Part shown: positions 16,730-24,447 of the stretch, piece by piece | Numbering within the stretch: position 1 is the first letter of the stretch | Layout of the letters: each line of letters opens with the position of its first letter | Origin: Planctomycetota bacterium | GTDB taxonomy: Bacteria > Planctomycetota > Phycisphaerae > Sedimentisphaerales > Anaerohalosphaeraceae | Direction: 5' to 3' | Length of the DNA stretch: 55,529 nt | NCBI GenBank assembly: GCA_003644205.1 | Contig: QNBT01000001.1 | Location: 1 to 55,529, forward strand | Notes under the pieces: generated by a model | What the model saw: only the letters and a program-made list of their open reading frames with translations | Database searches by the model: none | Told to the model about the DNA's origin: nothing | Position numbers and translations under genes: made by a program

Positions 16730-17530
16730 CTAACTGTAAGCCTCAGCAGGGATTGCCACACCCGTCTTTACTGACAGGAATCTTGCTGCTGCCCAGGTTA
16801 TGCCGTATGTGTGATGGTCGATGTTCTGCTCGCTATGTTCCATTATCTCCTGGTGTTGGAGACATACATTAACCGGGAACATCGAATTTCCCATAATGGC
16901 GGGGTTGACGAACTCCTTTACCCATTTGGATTTTATCCTCTCCCAGCCTGTGGTGTGGGAAAAGATTTCAACCTGTTCATCATCTGGGTTCCTGAAACCT
17001 GGGCCTATGTCCTTGTATCTTTCTTTCAGGCATTCCTGGCATAGGTCCCCCACCGAATCATCCCTGCAACCAGTATCATATTCTGTCGTTGCCTGCCTTC
17101 CGCACTTTTGACATAGCGCACGTTTATGACAGCTTAGACTGGCCTGGGATGTAGGTTCTTCCCTGCGCGAACCGCTGCCCCTGGCGTTGTTACCTGGCAG
17201 GGTCTTGTTCACTTCGTAATATATCCTGGGCGGATTAAAATTCACATTGTAGCCTTTGTTACACTGCCTGCAAACCTGCAAGTGGCTGGCGTCCTTCTGC
17301 GGTGTCATCAGTGCATAACAGTCTGGGCAGCGCCTTGGTTCGTGGTTCTCCTTTGGCTCGAACCTGGTCTTATCGTTAACCGTTGCCTGGTCACCAGCGG
17401 CGCGGCCCACAATTACAACCTTGTCTTGCTCTTCGGGCTCAAGCATAGACCTGACTTGCCCCTCAATCTGTGCTGGAACACGGACAGGCTTTGGTTTTGC
17501 CCTGTCGCCGAACAGGTCCGTTTGGCTCAT
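16730..17530 (-). CDS. Hypothetical protein with three zinc-binding clusters
   Basis: A 266-aa protein. The N-terminus MSQTDLFGDRAKPKPVRVPA is followed by CPDCYALMTP, VCRQCNKGYN, and a later CHKRALCQKCGRQ/LCQECLKERYKD zinc site. The C-terminal 100 residues are mixed alpha/beta. GGAGG precedes the ATG, and it overlaps the upstream 53-aa gene by ATGA. A truncated relative of its N-terminus lies at 18416-18490. Function unknown; probably a nucleic-acid-associated element protein. Confidence 0.65.
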   Translation of the reverse strand: MSQTDLFGDRAKPKPVRVPAQIEGQVRSMLEPEEQDKVVIVGRAAGDQATVNDKTRFEPKENHEPRRCPDCYALMTPQKDASHLQVCRQCNKGYNVNFNPPRIYYEVNKTLPGNNARGSGSRREEPTSQASLSCHKRALCQKCGRQATTEYDTGCRDDSVGDLCQECLKERYKDIGPGFRNPDDEQVEIFSHTTGWERIKSKWVKEFVNPAIMGNSMFPVNVCLQHQEIMEHSEQNIDHHTYGITWAAARFLSVKTGVAIPAEAYS

Positions 17531-17688
17531 GCTGCCACCTCCTCATCTGGCTCCCAGTCACACACGTGCCCCAAGCCATCGCACGTCTTGCACCGCTCAA
17601 GCTCGCCATGAATGCCAGGCGTGCAGCCCGTCCTGTTGCAGTCGGGACAGGTTGCAGATACCAGCCTCAGCCCTTTTTCGTTAGTCAT
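17527..17688 (-). CDS. 53-aa zinc-knuckle protein
   Basis: A small protein with two CxxC knuckles in DnaJ-like spacing: TCPDCNRTG and CKTCDGLGHVC. Start and stop both overlap neighbours (ATGA at each end), so it is translationally coupled in the chain 17969 to 16730. Such proteins often bind RNA or partner proteins. Confidence 0.7.
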   Translation of the reverse strand: MTNEKGLRLVSATCPDCNRTGCTPGIHGELERCKTCDGLGHVCDWEPDEEVAA

Positions 17689-17969
17689 AGTTCATCTACA
17701 GCCTCTGTGTTGAAAAACTCGGCAATGATACCCTCCAACTGGTCCCAGTATACACCTTTGATTTCTTCGGTCTTGACCGTCAAATCGGGTCGCATTGTAT
17801 GTTTGCTCAGGTCATAAAGGTCGTCCCCGCGATTGTATCGTATGTCCAAATTTCTCTCGGCCTTATGGACTCGCAGGGTAACACCGTCTATCTGGATAAA
17901 CTGAAAACCGCTGAAATACAGAACTGGCCAGTTTATCTGCTGGATTATTGTTTCGATGATGTAGTTCAT
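17685..17969 (-). CDS. Hypothetical protein, 94 aa
   Basis: A 94-aa beta-rich protein starting MNYIIETIIQQINWPVLYFS and ending FFNTEAVDEL. The start is set by the upstream AbrB gene ending at 17974 and the AGGGAAGTGAG before the ATG. Not recognised; part of the coupled small-gene train. Confidence 0.6.
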   Translation of the reverse strand: MNYIIETIIQQINWPVLYFSGFQFIQIDGVTLRVHKAERNLDIRYNRGDDLYDLSKHTMRPDLTVKTEEIKGVYWDQLEGIIAEFFNTEAVDEL

Positions 17970-17973
17970 GCTC

Positions 17974-18159
17974 TCACTTCCCTGCTTCCTCAACTCTTTT
18001 AAGCTCTTTGATGACCTGAGCCTTATTGTTGTCAACTTCTCTCAGGAAGATAAGGCTCTCAAACGTGTATATGAAAAAGTTTCTGCCCTTATCTTTCCTC
18101 ATCCTCTTGGGGATTACTATCCGCCCCTTCTCATCCATTCTGACTAGTGCCATTTCCAT
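17974..18159 (-). CDS. SpoVT/AbrB-type DNA-binding protein
   Basis: A 61-aa protein with the swapped-hairpin signature MALVRMDEKGRIVIPKRMRK followed by FIYTFESLIFL and a charged helix. The 18159 ATG follows AAAGGAGGT at 8 nt; longer in-frame starts upstream lack this. AbrB-like proteins repress transcription or act as antitoxins and are abundant in archaea. Its core matches that of the protein at 18914-19471. Confidence 0.85.
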   Translation of the reverse strand: MEMALVRMDEKGRIVIPKRMRKDKGRNFFIYTFESLIFLREVDNNKAQVIKELKRVEEAGK

Positions 18160-18415
18160 ACAACTTACCTCCTTTCCGTTAATGCAGGACACGTTTTCGC
18201 GTCCCATATTTATTTGTTTACAACCGTTGGTTGGGTTTGGGCCGTGGAAACGTAAGTTCCCGTGGCCCAGTGTTTTTTTCACAGGATTAACCAATGGATT
18301 TCGTATGAGGGGTCCCCGCCATTACGTTTTGGATAGCACACTGGAAAAGGAGATTAAGCTCGTATGTTCGGATGGGGAGGCTTAACTACTTTTCCTCAAC
18401 AACGGGCAGGATATG

Positions 18416-18490
18416 CTACTCCTCCGTCTCAATCTCCGCGTGAACACGGACAGGCCTTGCTTTTCCCATGCTGCCGAATATGGGGGCCTG
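18416..18490 (-). pseudogene. Truncated relative of the 16730-17530 N-terminus
   Basis: The frame reads PIFGSMGKARPVRVHAEIE before a stop, matching DLFGDRAKPKPVRVPAQIEG at the start of the zinc-cluster protein. The DNA is similar too: both contain GAACACGGACAGG. The remainder of the gene is missing. The rest of the gap 18160-18533 holds no gene that I can see. Confidence 0.45.
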
Positions 18491-18526
18491 CTAACGGGTA
18501 ACATTAGGTTTAAAACTCAAGGGATA

Positions 18527-18544
18527 AGGCGTCCTAAGACGCCT
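18527..18544 (-). terminator. Hairpin overlapping a stop codon
   Basis: A perfect 7-bp stem AGGCGTC/GACGCCT with a 4-nt loop overlaps the stop codon of the OB-fold gene and is followed on the minus strand by a weak T-rich stretch. It may terminate or stabilise the transcript. Confidence 0.45.
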
Positions 18545-18926
18545 CACCCTTAATCCACTTTTCCAGTTCTTCGGCAAGTCGGGTTATTTCTGTTGCCGTT
18601 TGGTCTGTGCTCTGCAACACCCGTGCGGCGCACTCCAGAGCACACATTTTCGTTTCCCGCTCACCTTTGCTTCCCTGATGCTCATTTTCGTTGGTTCCTG
18701 TCGATTCGCTGAACTCAATCTTTTCCAAACCCGTGACTCTCGGATACTGGCTTCCATCATGTTCGATCCTAACCGTGTCACCTGCTGTGATTCCTGCCGC
18801 CTCGCATCGGCCTTCCCAATCAAAGAAGGCCTTTTTCTGGCCATTCAAGTTTATGGTCGTATACACGTCACTATTCTTTGCTTGTTTGTCCTGAATTTTT
18901 TCAACTCGTCCTGTTACTTCTGGCAC
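18534..18926 (-). CDS. OB-fold single-strand-binding-like protein
   Basis: A 130-aa protein. Residues 1-70 (VTGRVEKIQDKQAKNSDVYT, then KKAFFDWEGRCEAAGI, DTVRIEHDG) look like an OB-fold; a polar linker leads to a C-terminal helical region MCALECAARVL and LAEELEKWI. The same order, OB region then CLKSASEIL helix, occurs in the protein at 50457-50891, so they are paralogues. GTG start at 18926 with GAGGAGGTGATAGC upstream, overlapping the previous gene by 13 nt. Probably ssDNA-binding in element replication or recombination. Confidence 0.65.
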   Translation of the reverse strand: MPEVTGRVEKIQDKQAKNSDVYTTINLNGQKKAFFDWEGRCEAAGITAGDTVRIEHDGSQYPRVTGLEKIEFSESTGTNENEHQGSKGERETKMCALECAARVLQSTDQTATEITRLAEELEKWIKGEAS

Positions 18927-19471
18927 GCTATCACCTCCTCATCTATCTGAAAGTTTTTGTGATTCTGCTCGATAATGTTGCAGAAGGACCTCAAGCCTTT
19001 GATCCATAGGGGATTGATGACGTATTTATTATGCGCGAGCCTTTTGATTTGACCGTCTTGAGTCATGCCATAGACCAGCTTCCACACAGCCTGATAGCTG
19101 ATTTTCCCCCTTGACCGTCTGATGGCCAAGTGTATCTGCCTTAACGTCATTCCATCTCGGTCTGCGAGCAAGCAGATTACCAGCTCTCGCAGGTTGTTTG
19201 GCCGACTCATGGGGCAAAAAGCTGTCGGCCTCAGCCCTGTTATGCGGTCAAGGACGAGCAATTCATTTAAGTCGGTCTTCTGCAGAAGCACCATATTATC
19301 AAAGGCGAACATCAACAGGTGCGCGTTCTCTTCTATTATCCCTGCCCTGTCCCTGACCTTCTTCGGAATCACTATCCGCGACTTATTATCCAAACTGACC
19401 AGTGCCATGTGCAATTTCTGTTTCCCAGCTCCAGAATCCTGCTGAGTCTGATTCAGGTTTATAGGTGTCAT
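18914..19471 (-). CDS. AbrB-type regulator with C-terminal winged helix
   Basis: A 185-aa protein: N-terminal SpoVT/AbrB fold (HMALVSLDNKSRIVIPKKVR, residues about 20-70) followed by a winged-helix-like domain (LRELVICLLADRDGMTLRQI, SYQAVWKLVYGMTQDGQIKR). Two DNA-binding modules suggest a transcriptional regulator of this operon. GGAGG precedes the ATG, which overlaps the RHH gene stop (ATGA). Confidence 0.75.
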   Translation of the reverse strand: MTPINLNQTQQDSGAGKQKLHMALVSLDNKSRIVIPKKVRDRAGIIEENAHLLMFAFDNMVLLQKTDLNELLVLDRITGLRPTAFCPMSRPNNLRELVICLLADRDGMTLRQIHLAIRRSRGKISYQAVWKLVYGMTQDGQIKRLAHNKYVINPLWIKGLRSFCNIIEQNHKNFQIDEEVIACQK

Positions 19472-19647
19472 TTTTCCACCTCCTTGACAACTGAAGAGCA
19501 GCCCCCATAAGCGAGCTGCACAGCTTCTTTGAGCAGCATCGAGATAGGTTTTCCTGTCTCTTGCCTCACGTCAGCAAGCACGGCCATCTCTGTTTCTGTC
19601 ATGGCCGATGCTGGCCAAGCATAGCCTTTGCGAACTCCGAAGCTCAT
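19468..19647 (-). CDS. Ribbon-helix-helix-like protein, 59 aa
   Basis: A 59-aa protein with TETEMAVLADVRQETGKPIS followed by MLLKEAVQLAYGG, the strand-helix-helix pattern of CopG/Arc-type regulators. GGAGGTG lies 6 nt before the ATG and its stop overlaps the next start. It is first in the minus-strand operon, the usual place for an autoregulator. Confidence 0.65.
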   Translation of the reverse strand: MSFGVRKGYAWPASAMTETEMAVLADVRQETGKPISMLLKEAVQLAYGGCSSVVKEVEK

Positions 19648-19720
19648 GCTTACACCTCCAACAGTTTAGAAGCGTCCGTGTCCGAACGCCCTGTTTATGT
19701 TTTACGTTCTAACCTGGGGT

Positions 19721-19770
19721 GCGGGCATGCACGCAGCTACAGCTGCTGCCGAAGCCCGCTTACTTTTTTT
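19721..19770 (+). terminator. Compound hairpin followed by T-run
   Basis: Outer stem GCGGGC/GCCCGC encloses an inner GCAGC(TACA)GCTGC hairpin, followed on the plus strand by TTAC and seven T. It looks like an intrinsic terminator, but no plus-strand gene reads into it, so it could end a small RNA. The rest of the gap 19648-20272 holds a TTTATAAA box at about 20215 that may serve the Argonaute gene; I see no convincing gene. Confidence 0.45.
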
Positions 19771-20272
19771 CAGGTTGGGCAGACGGCGGTAGCCGTGAGG
19801 AAGAATTAGCGGAATAGATTGAGACCAATAGCTTATCTTCCTTCCAAACCGTCGGATTTCACTGGTGTGTGGGCAGTGAGTGAATTATCCGGTTGGGCAT
19901 TATGCGAGGTGCTGCACGGCGTCACCATCCCGTCAGGGCAAAGCTTTATGTCTGCGGCCAAGCAGTTGTCCGTGCGACACAGCCAACAGTTACTGAGCAG
20001 ACAATAATGGTTTGTGAACAGGGCCCTGGTACCGAGCTGTCGACCGAAGGTGAGAATTATGCGTCCCGACATCCGTCGGCTACAGTGATTTCTCTCCTGG
20101 CAAGAAACTGCATAGCATCAGGCGCAGTGCTAGCTGCTTCTTGTCAGAAAACTTCGATCCTGATCATCAAGCTTGTTCCGTGGCTCCTACAATCTATTAA
20201 GTTCAGGCAATTACGTTTATAAAATTCATTTTTTAACATATACTGTGTTCTGTATTAGAAAGGTGCAGGAAT

Positions 20273-23200
20273 ATGGATCAGGACGCGCTCGTCAGGTCAA
20301 TAGGGGTTTCAAGAACTCCCAAGTATATGTTTTTGCTTGGTTCTGGTGCCTCTGCCAGCTCTGGAATCTCAACATCAGGACAGTGCATCTGGGAATGGAA
20401 GCGAGAAATTTATTTATCGGCAAACCCTAACATGCCCAAAACCTTAGTTGGCGACGTTAACCTCCCACACATTCAAGACAGAATCCAGAAATGGTTAGAC
20501 GCACAACAAGGTTTTCCTCCACTAAATCACCCTTCTGAGTACGGCTTCTACATTGAACGCGCTTTCCCAAGGAAACAAGAAAGGCAGGACTATTTCAACA
20601 GAATATTCTCAACCGTCGGACCGCAAGTTGGCTACAAAATCCTTGCCATGGTTCTGAATGAACTCAAGATCCGGTGGGTCTGGACAACTAATTTCGATGG
20701 ATTAGTGCTTAGAGCAAGACAACCCCATCACACCAGGACAATAAAAGAAATCGGCGTAGACACAAGCTTTCGAATAGAACAGGCAAGCGAGACAGAAGAT
20801 TGTTGCTACGTTGTTCAGCTACACGGAGACTACAAATATGATCACCTCAAGAATACAGATGCAGAAACCCAAGCCCTGGACAATAACCACAGAAGTCACC
20901 TGATATCCAGGATGAACATGCATCCCTTGGTCATCATTGGCTACAGTGGTCGTGATAATAGCGTGATGAGTGCCCTTGAGGAAGCTGTGGAAAAGCAATC
21001 CAAGGGCGGTGCCATATACTGGTGCGTAACAAGAGCACAGCAGATTTCAGAAAGAGTCACAGCCCTTTTGGGCACAGCCAGAAGAAATGGTTACGATGCC
21101 GATGTTATCGAAATTGACGGTTTCGACGACTTCATGATTCGGCTCGGAAAATATATATTCAGGGATGGCAAGAAAGCTTCAGAACTGGAGAAATTGCTCG
21201 CTGAAATACCGTTGGAGAGAACTGCTTTCAACTTTCCAGGGTACAAGCCTGGCGTGAACTTCATAAAGAGCAATGCCTTTCCCGTTCAGGTCCCAACAGA
21301 GATATACCAGTTTGAGGCAAGAGACATTCCAAATTGGAAAACGCTCAGGGCGCTTGTGTTAAATAAGCCCGTCATCGCCGGCCTTCTCAAAGGCAATGTT
21401 TTAGCTGTTGGTGACGAGGATAGCATCGCCGACTGCTTCTCCGAACACATGGCATCCAAGATAAAAAGAGTACCTCTGGACGATAGCGATTTCAGGGCAT
21501 CAGATACCGTTGTCATGCATATCTTCTCGCAGGCCATAATCCAAGCACTTGCGCAGGCCAGAGGACTGGAGTTGAAAGGACGCAGCCTCATATGGAAATC
21601 TGACTCTGGTACCTCAGAGACCTATGAAGGAAGTCCCTTCAAAGTATATGACGCGGTTCGCCTGCATCTTACACGGATGGGAAACCAGAACTTCCTCACA
21701 TTGATCCCCAACGTCCACATAGTAACCCTTGAAGGCAGCGAGCCGACTGCCAGCGCTGATAAGCATATCAGCCGCAAGATACTTGGCCAACAGTACAACA
21801 AATCATACTATGAAGCTATTGCTAAATGGCGCAAGCTACTGTTCAGCCCTGGAAAAGAAACTCTTCTTAACTACCCCCCAAATGACAAAGCTCCCTTCAC
21901 ATTTCGAATCGGAACACGGTCAGCCGAAACAGCCATTATTGCAAAAACACAGCCCGCGGGTATCCAAAGTACTCAAAGAGATTTTGAGGCTATTGAGATA
22001 CCAGAACCATGTCTTGAGTTTGACGGCGGCGCAAAGGATATACACGCCCCCACGGGTCTTCAAAAGCATGGACCTTACGATTTGCAGTTGTTGGTTTTAG
22101 ATAGCAAGCGGGAAATAAGACTCGGCGTCATTTGTTCTCCACAACATAAAGATGGCGTCAAGAAGTTCCTACTGCGTCTGAATTCCCCAGAGAACGTTAT
22201 CTCATCTCATAAGGGATATCTAATACCATATCCTGGTTTCCACAAAATCTACAGATTACCACTTTCTGTACCTTCCCCTGGGGACGCTGAGTGGCGTGAC
22301 CTTCCCCCGGTCGAACTGAACGTAGACGAACCAATAACTACCCAGCGGAAGATTTCCGCTGCGATAACACGCGAGATTGACGCTCTGCTCGGGGCCACTT
22401 CGGTTGACGCGATTATTATTTTTGTACCGGAGAGATGGGAAGATTTTAAACTCATCGAGAGCGATCGCGTCTATTTTGACCTTCATGACTTCGTCAAGGC
22501 TTATTGCGTTCAAAAAGGCGTCAGGACCCAATTCTTGGAACAAGCAACGCTTACCTCTACGCAACGATGCCAAATCCTTTGGTGGCTTTCACAGGCTCTA
22601 TATGCCAAGTCTTGGAGAACGCCCTATATCCTTGAAAGCAGTGATACAAAAACAGTTTTCGTTGGCATTGGCTATGGGATGGACCTCTCCAACAAAGATT
22701 TCCCAATCATAGTCGGGTGCAGCCACATATACAACGCCTCAGGCCAAGGCTTGCGATACACGTTGAGCCAGATCAGGAACCCTATTCTAAAAAGAAAAAA
22801 TCCATTCCTAAGAAGGGAGGACGCAATCAAAGTAGGATACCAGATTCGACAGCTCTTCTACGAGACCTATCAGAAGCTGCCAGAGAGGGTTGTAATTCAT
22901 AAGCGCACCCCCTTCATAAAGAGTGAAAGAGAAGGATTGTCCCATGCCTTGAACGGCGTCAAGGACCTAGAAATGCTCACAATTGAGATGGAGAAATCCT
23001 GGCGATTCATGGACTACACCGTGAAATACAAAGGCCCCGACTTCTATCCTGTAAAACGGGGAACTGTAATGGTATCAGCTCCCTACCAGTTCTTTGTCTG
23101 GGTCCACGGAAAAATCAACATATTCGGTCCTGCGCAAACGTATTACCAAGGGGGGCATAGAATCCCAGCGCCTCTGCGGGTCACTCGGTTCGCAGGTCAC

Positions 23201-23377
23201 TCGCCAATCGAGAAAGTAGCAGGCGAAATCGTCGGCCTCTCCAAAATGGACTTGAACAACATGGAGCTTTATAACCAAATGCCCGCAACCCTCCAAACCT
23301 CGGGCGCGATTGCCCGCATAGGAAAGCTTTTGAAGAAGTTTGGACGCGAGAGCTATGATTACCGTCTCTTTATGTAG
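20273..23377 (+). CDS. Single-chain SIR2-APAZ-short prokaryotic Argonaute
   Basis: A 1034-aa defence protein. The N-terminal SIR2 NADase domain shows FLLGSGASASSG (about residue 23), TTNFDGL (137), QLHGDY (183) and IIGYSGRD. Residues about 320-660 form an APAZ-like region. The MID domain follows (YFDLHDFVKAYCVQKGVRTQ, then QRCQILWWLSQALYAK), and the PIWI domain to the C-terminal LFM. The first PIWI catalytic Asp is lost (FVGIGYGMD), as usual in short pAgos. In this family, guide-directed recognition of invading plasmid or phage DNA triggers NAD+ depletion and abortive infection. The partners are usually two proteins; fused forms are known. It follows an AGGTGCAGGA ribosome site and a TTTATAAA box about 57 nt upstream. 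Confidence 0.88.
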   Translation: MDQDALVRSIGVSRTPKYMFLLGSGASASSGISTSGQCIWEWKREIYLSANPNMPKTLVGDVNLPHIQDRIQKWLDAQQGFPPLNHPSEYGFYIERAFPRKQERQDYFNRIFSTVGPQVGYKILAMVLNELKIRWVWTTNFDGLVLRARQPHHTRTIKEIGVDTSFRIEQASETEDCCYVVQLHGDYKYDHLKNTDAETQALDNNHRSHLISRMNMHPLVIIGYSGRDNSVMSALEEAVEKQSKGGAIYWCVTRAQQISERVTALLGTARRNGYDADVIEIDGFDDFMIRLGKYIFRDGKKASELEKLLAEIPLERTAFNFPGYKPGVNFIKSNAFPVQVPTEIYQFEARDIPNWKTLRALVLNKPVIAGLLKGNVLAVGDEDSIADCFSEHMASKIKRVPLDDSDFRASDTVVMHIFSQAIIQALAQARGLELKGRSLIWKSDSGTSETYEGSPFKVYDAVRLHLTRMGNQNFLTLIPNVHIVTLEGSEPTASADKHISRKILGQQYNKSYYEAIAKWRKLLFSPGKETLLNYPPNDKAPFTFRIGTRSAETAIIAKTQPAGIQSTQRDFEAIEIPEPCLEFDGGAKDIHAPTGLQKHGPYDLQLLVLDSKREIRLGVICSPQHKDGVKKFLLRLNSPENVISSHKGYLIPYPGFHKIYRLPLSVPSPGDAEWRDLPPVELNVDEPITTQRKISAAITREIDALLGATSVDAIIIFVPERWEDFKLIESDRVYFDLHDFVKAYCVQKGVRTQFLEQATLTSTQRCQILWWLSQALYAKSWRTPYILESSDTKTVFVGIGYGMDLSNKDFPIIVGCSHIYNASGQGLRYTLSQIRNPILKRKNPFLRREDAIKVGYQIRQLFYETYQKLPERVVIHKRTPFIKSEREGLSHALNGVKDLEMLTIEMEKSWRFMDYTVKYKGPDFYPVKRGTVMVSAPYQFFVWVHGKINIFGPAQTYYQGGHRIPAPLRVTRFAGHSPIEKVAGEIVGLSKMDLNNMELYNQMPATLQTSGAIARIGKLLKKFGRESYDYRLFM

Positions 23378-23546
23378 GGTCCACACTGTCGGCTTTCCAA
23401 GAGACTTGCAAAGCGCGTGCAACTTTTGAGGTAAGAACCGGACACTTTATCTCGCCCTCGCCAAGCTCGACGTTCCTCTCTGAAAGCTCATAAAGATGCA
23501 GACCAAGCAGTGTAACTAAATTGCTTTCAGGTTGTACTTGTCTGAG
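23370..23546 (-). pseudogene. Start-less coding remnant abutting the Argonaute gene
   Basis: A 58-codon open frame without any start codon that reads like protein: ESNLVTLLGLHLYELSERNV then KCPVLTSKVARALQVSWKAD. It converges on and slightly overlaps the end of the Argonaute gene. Probably the 3' end of a deleted gene. The remaining bases to 23616 show nothing. Confidence 0.4.
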
Positions 23547-23616
23547 CTATTAGGTTCGGGCCGAACGAGCAGGAGCTGTAGAGGTCCGCTTCTGAGCGAA
23601 AGACAAAGACGGGGAA

Positions 23617-24103
23617 TTAAATCTTTTTTCTAATTTCGTTCCTTAGTCTGTCTGCCAAATTTATGTCTGCTTTAATTGATGATTCAATCAGATGTTTCTC
23701 CAAATTCCCTTTCAAAATGTTTTCGAGCAAATCCAAAAAGGCAATAAATTCAAATGCAACAACTTTATCAAATTCATGTACATGCGGATAGAATGTATCC
23801 TGTAAAACGCGAATACAATGGCAAAAGTTTTTCTTGAATTTCGCCGAGTTCGAGTTTCCCCTTTTTGTAAGGTCGCTCTGATGTGGACAGCTCCAAATCG
23901 GCGTGGTTGATGCCCCCCCCCCACATATTTCTAATTTCCTCTTCTCTCTCGTCAATTTTAACCTTCGATAAATAAGTAATCCCCCAACTGGCAATTACTG
24001 AGGCAAGGGTCGTAATAAAGTAAGAATTATTCTGACAAATGAATATAACCAGCAAAAAAGGGAAGAATATCGCGTAGTGTATCTTTTCATATTTGACACG
24101 CAT
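23617..24103 (-). pseudogene. Frameshifted membrane protein gene
   Basis: Starting MRVKYEKIHYAIFFPFLLVI there are one or two hydrophobic segments, then a charged helix KIDEREEEIRNMWGGG coded across a run of ten G, then ELGEIQEKLLPLYSRF. From there the good reading shifts by one base to QDTFYPHVHEFDKVVAFEFI and ends NLADRLRNEIRKKI. So one base change near 23800 splits the gene. The G10 tract at 23913-23922 is an additional slippage site. It could be a true pseudogene, phase-variable or a sequencing error. Family unknown. Confidence 0.5.
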
Positions 24104-24211
24104 TCCATCCCCAGCCTTACAATCCTGACTTACCACAAGGATTTATTAACCAAACCAATCTGCAAGTTCCGCATAAAGAGTTCTGCCTAGTTTCGTAAGA
24201 AGTAGCGCAAC

Positions 24212-24219
24212 TTTTATTA
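24212..24219 (+). promoter_or_regulatory. Archaeal-type TATA-like box
   Basis: TTTTATTA preceded by GCGCAAC, first base exactly 32 nt before the ATG at 24244, identical in sequence and spacing to the box at 14655. Confidence 0.45.
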
Positions 24220-24243
24220 GCCCGCTTTGACTAATTAATCAAT

Positions 24244-24447
24244 ATGGAGTACGCCACTATTTATGAACTTGCTGAAATGGTTAAGAACTCATGCCTGCTC
24301 AGCCACTGCTTCATACGTTTGTCTCTTTCCGTTTCTTCAATTCACGAGGGTTTTAACCTTCACAAGGAAGCGGAGCCGCACATAACCTCAGATGCCCTTG
24401 TTCAGATACCTTGTCGCTGCCCTGAGCGGAGGGTGAGCTGGACATGA
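24244..24447 (+). CDS. Doubtful leader ORF before the D12 methylase
   Basis: A 67-codon frame starting MEYATIYELAEMVKNSCLLS whose ATG sits at leaderless distance from a TATA-like box. The beginning looks protein-like, the rest less so. It overlaps the methylase start by 4 nt. It may be a decayed gene or a transcribed leader. Confidence 0.3.
   Translation: MEYATIYELAEMVKNSCLLSHCFIRLSLSVSSIHEGFNLHKEAEPHITSDALVQIPCRCPERRVSWT

Noticed and set aside
19833-20072. 79-codon minus-strand frame with a Cys-rich middle
   Set aside because: It has no ribosome site or promoter at the right distance and ordinary low-information composition. Not separable from chance.
20273-23377. Catalytically active Argonaute
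   Set aside because: The first PIWI catalytic Asp is replaced (FVGIGYGMD) and the architecture is that of short, non-cleaving pAgos with a SIR2 effector.
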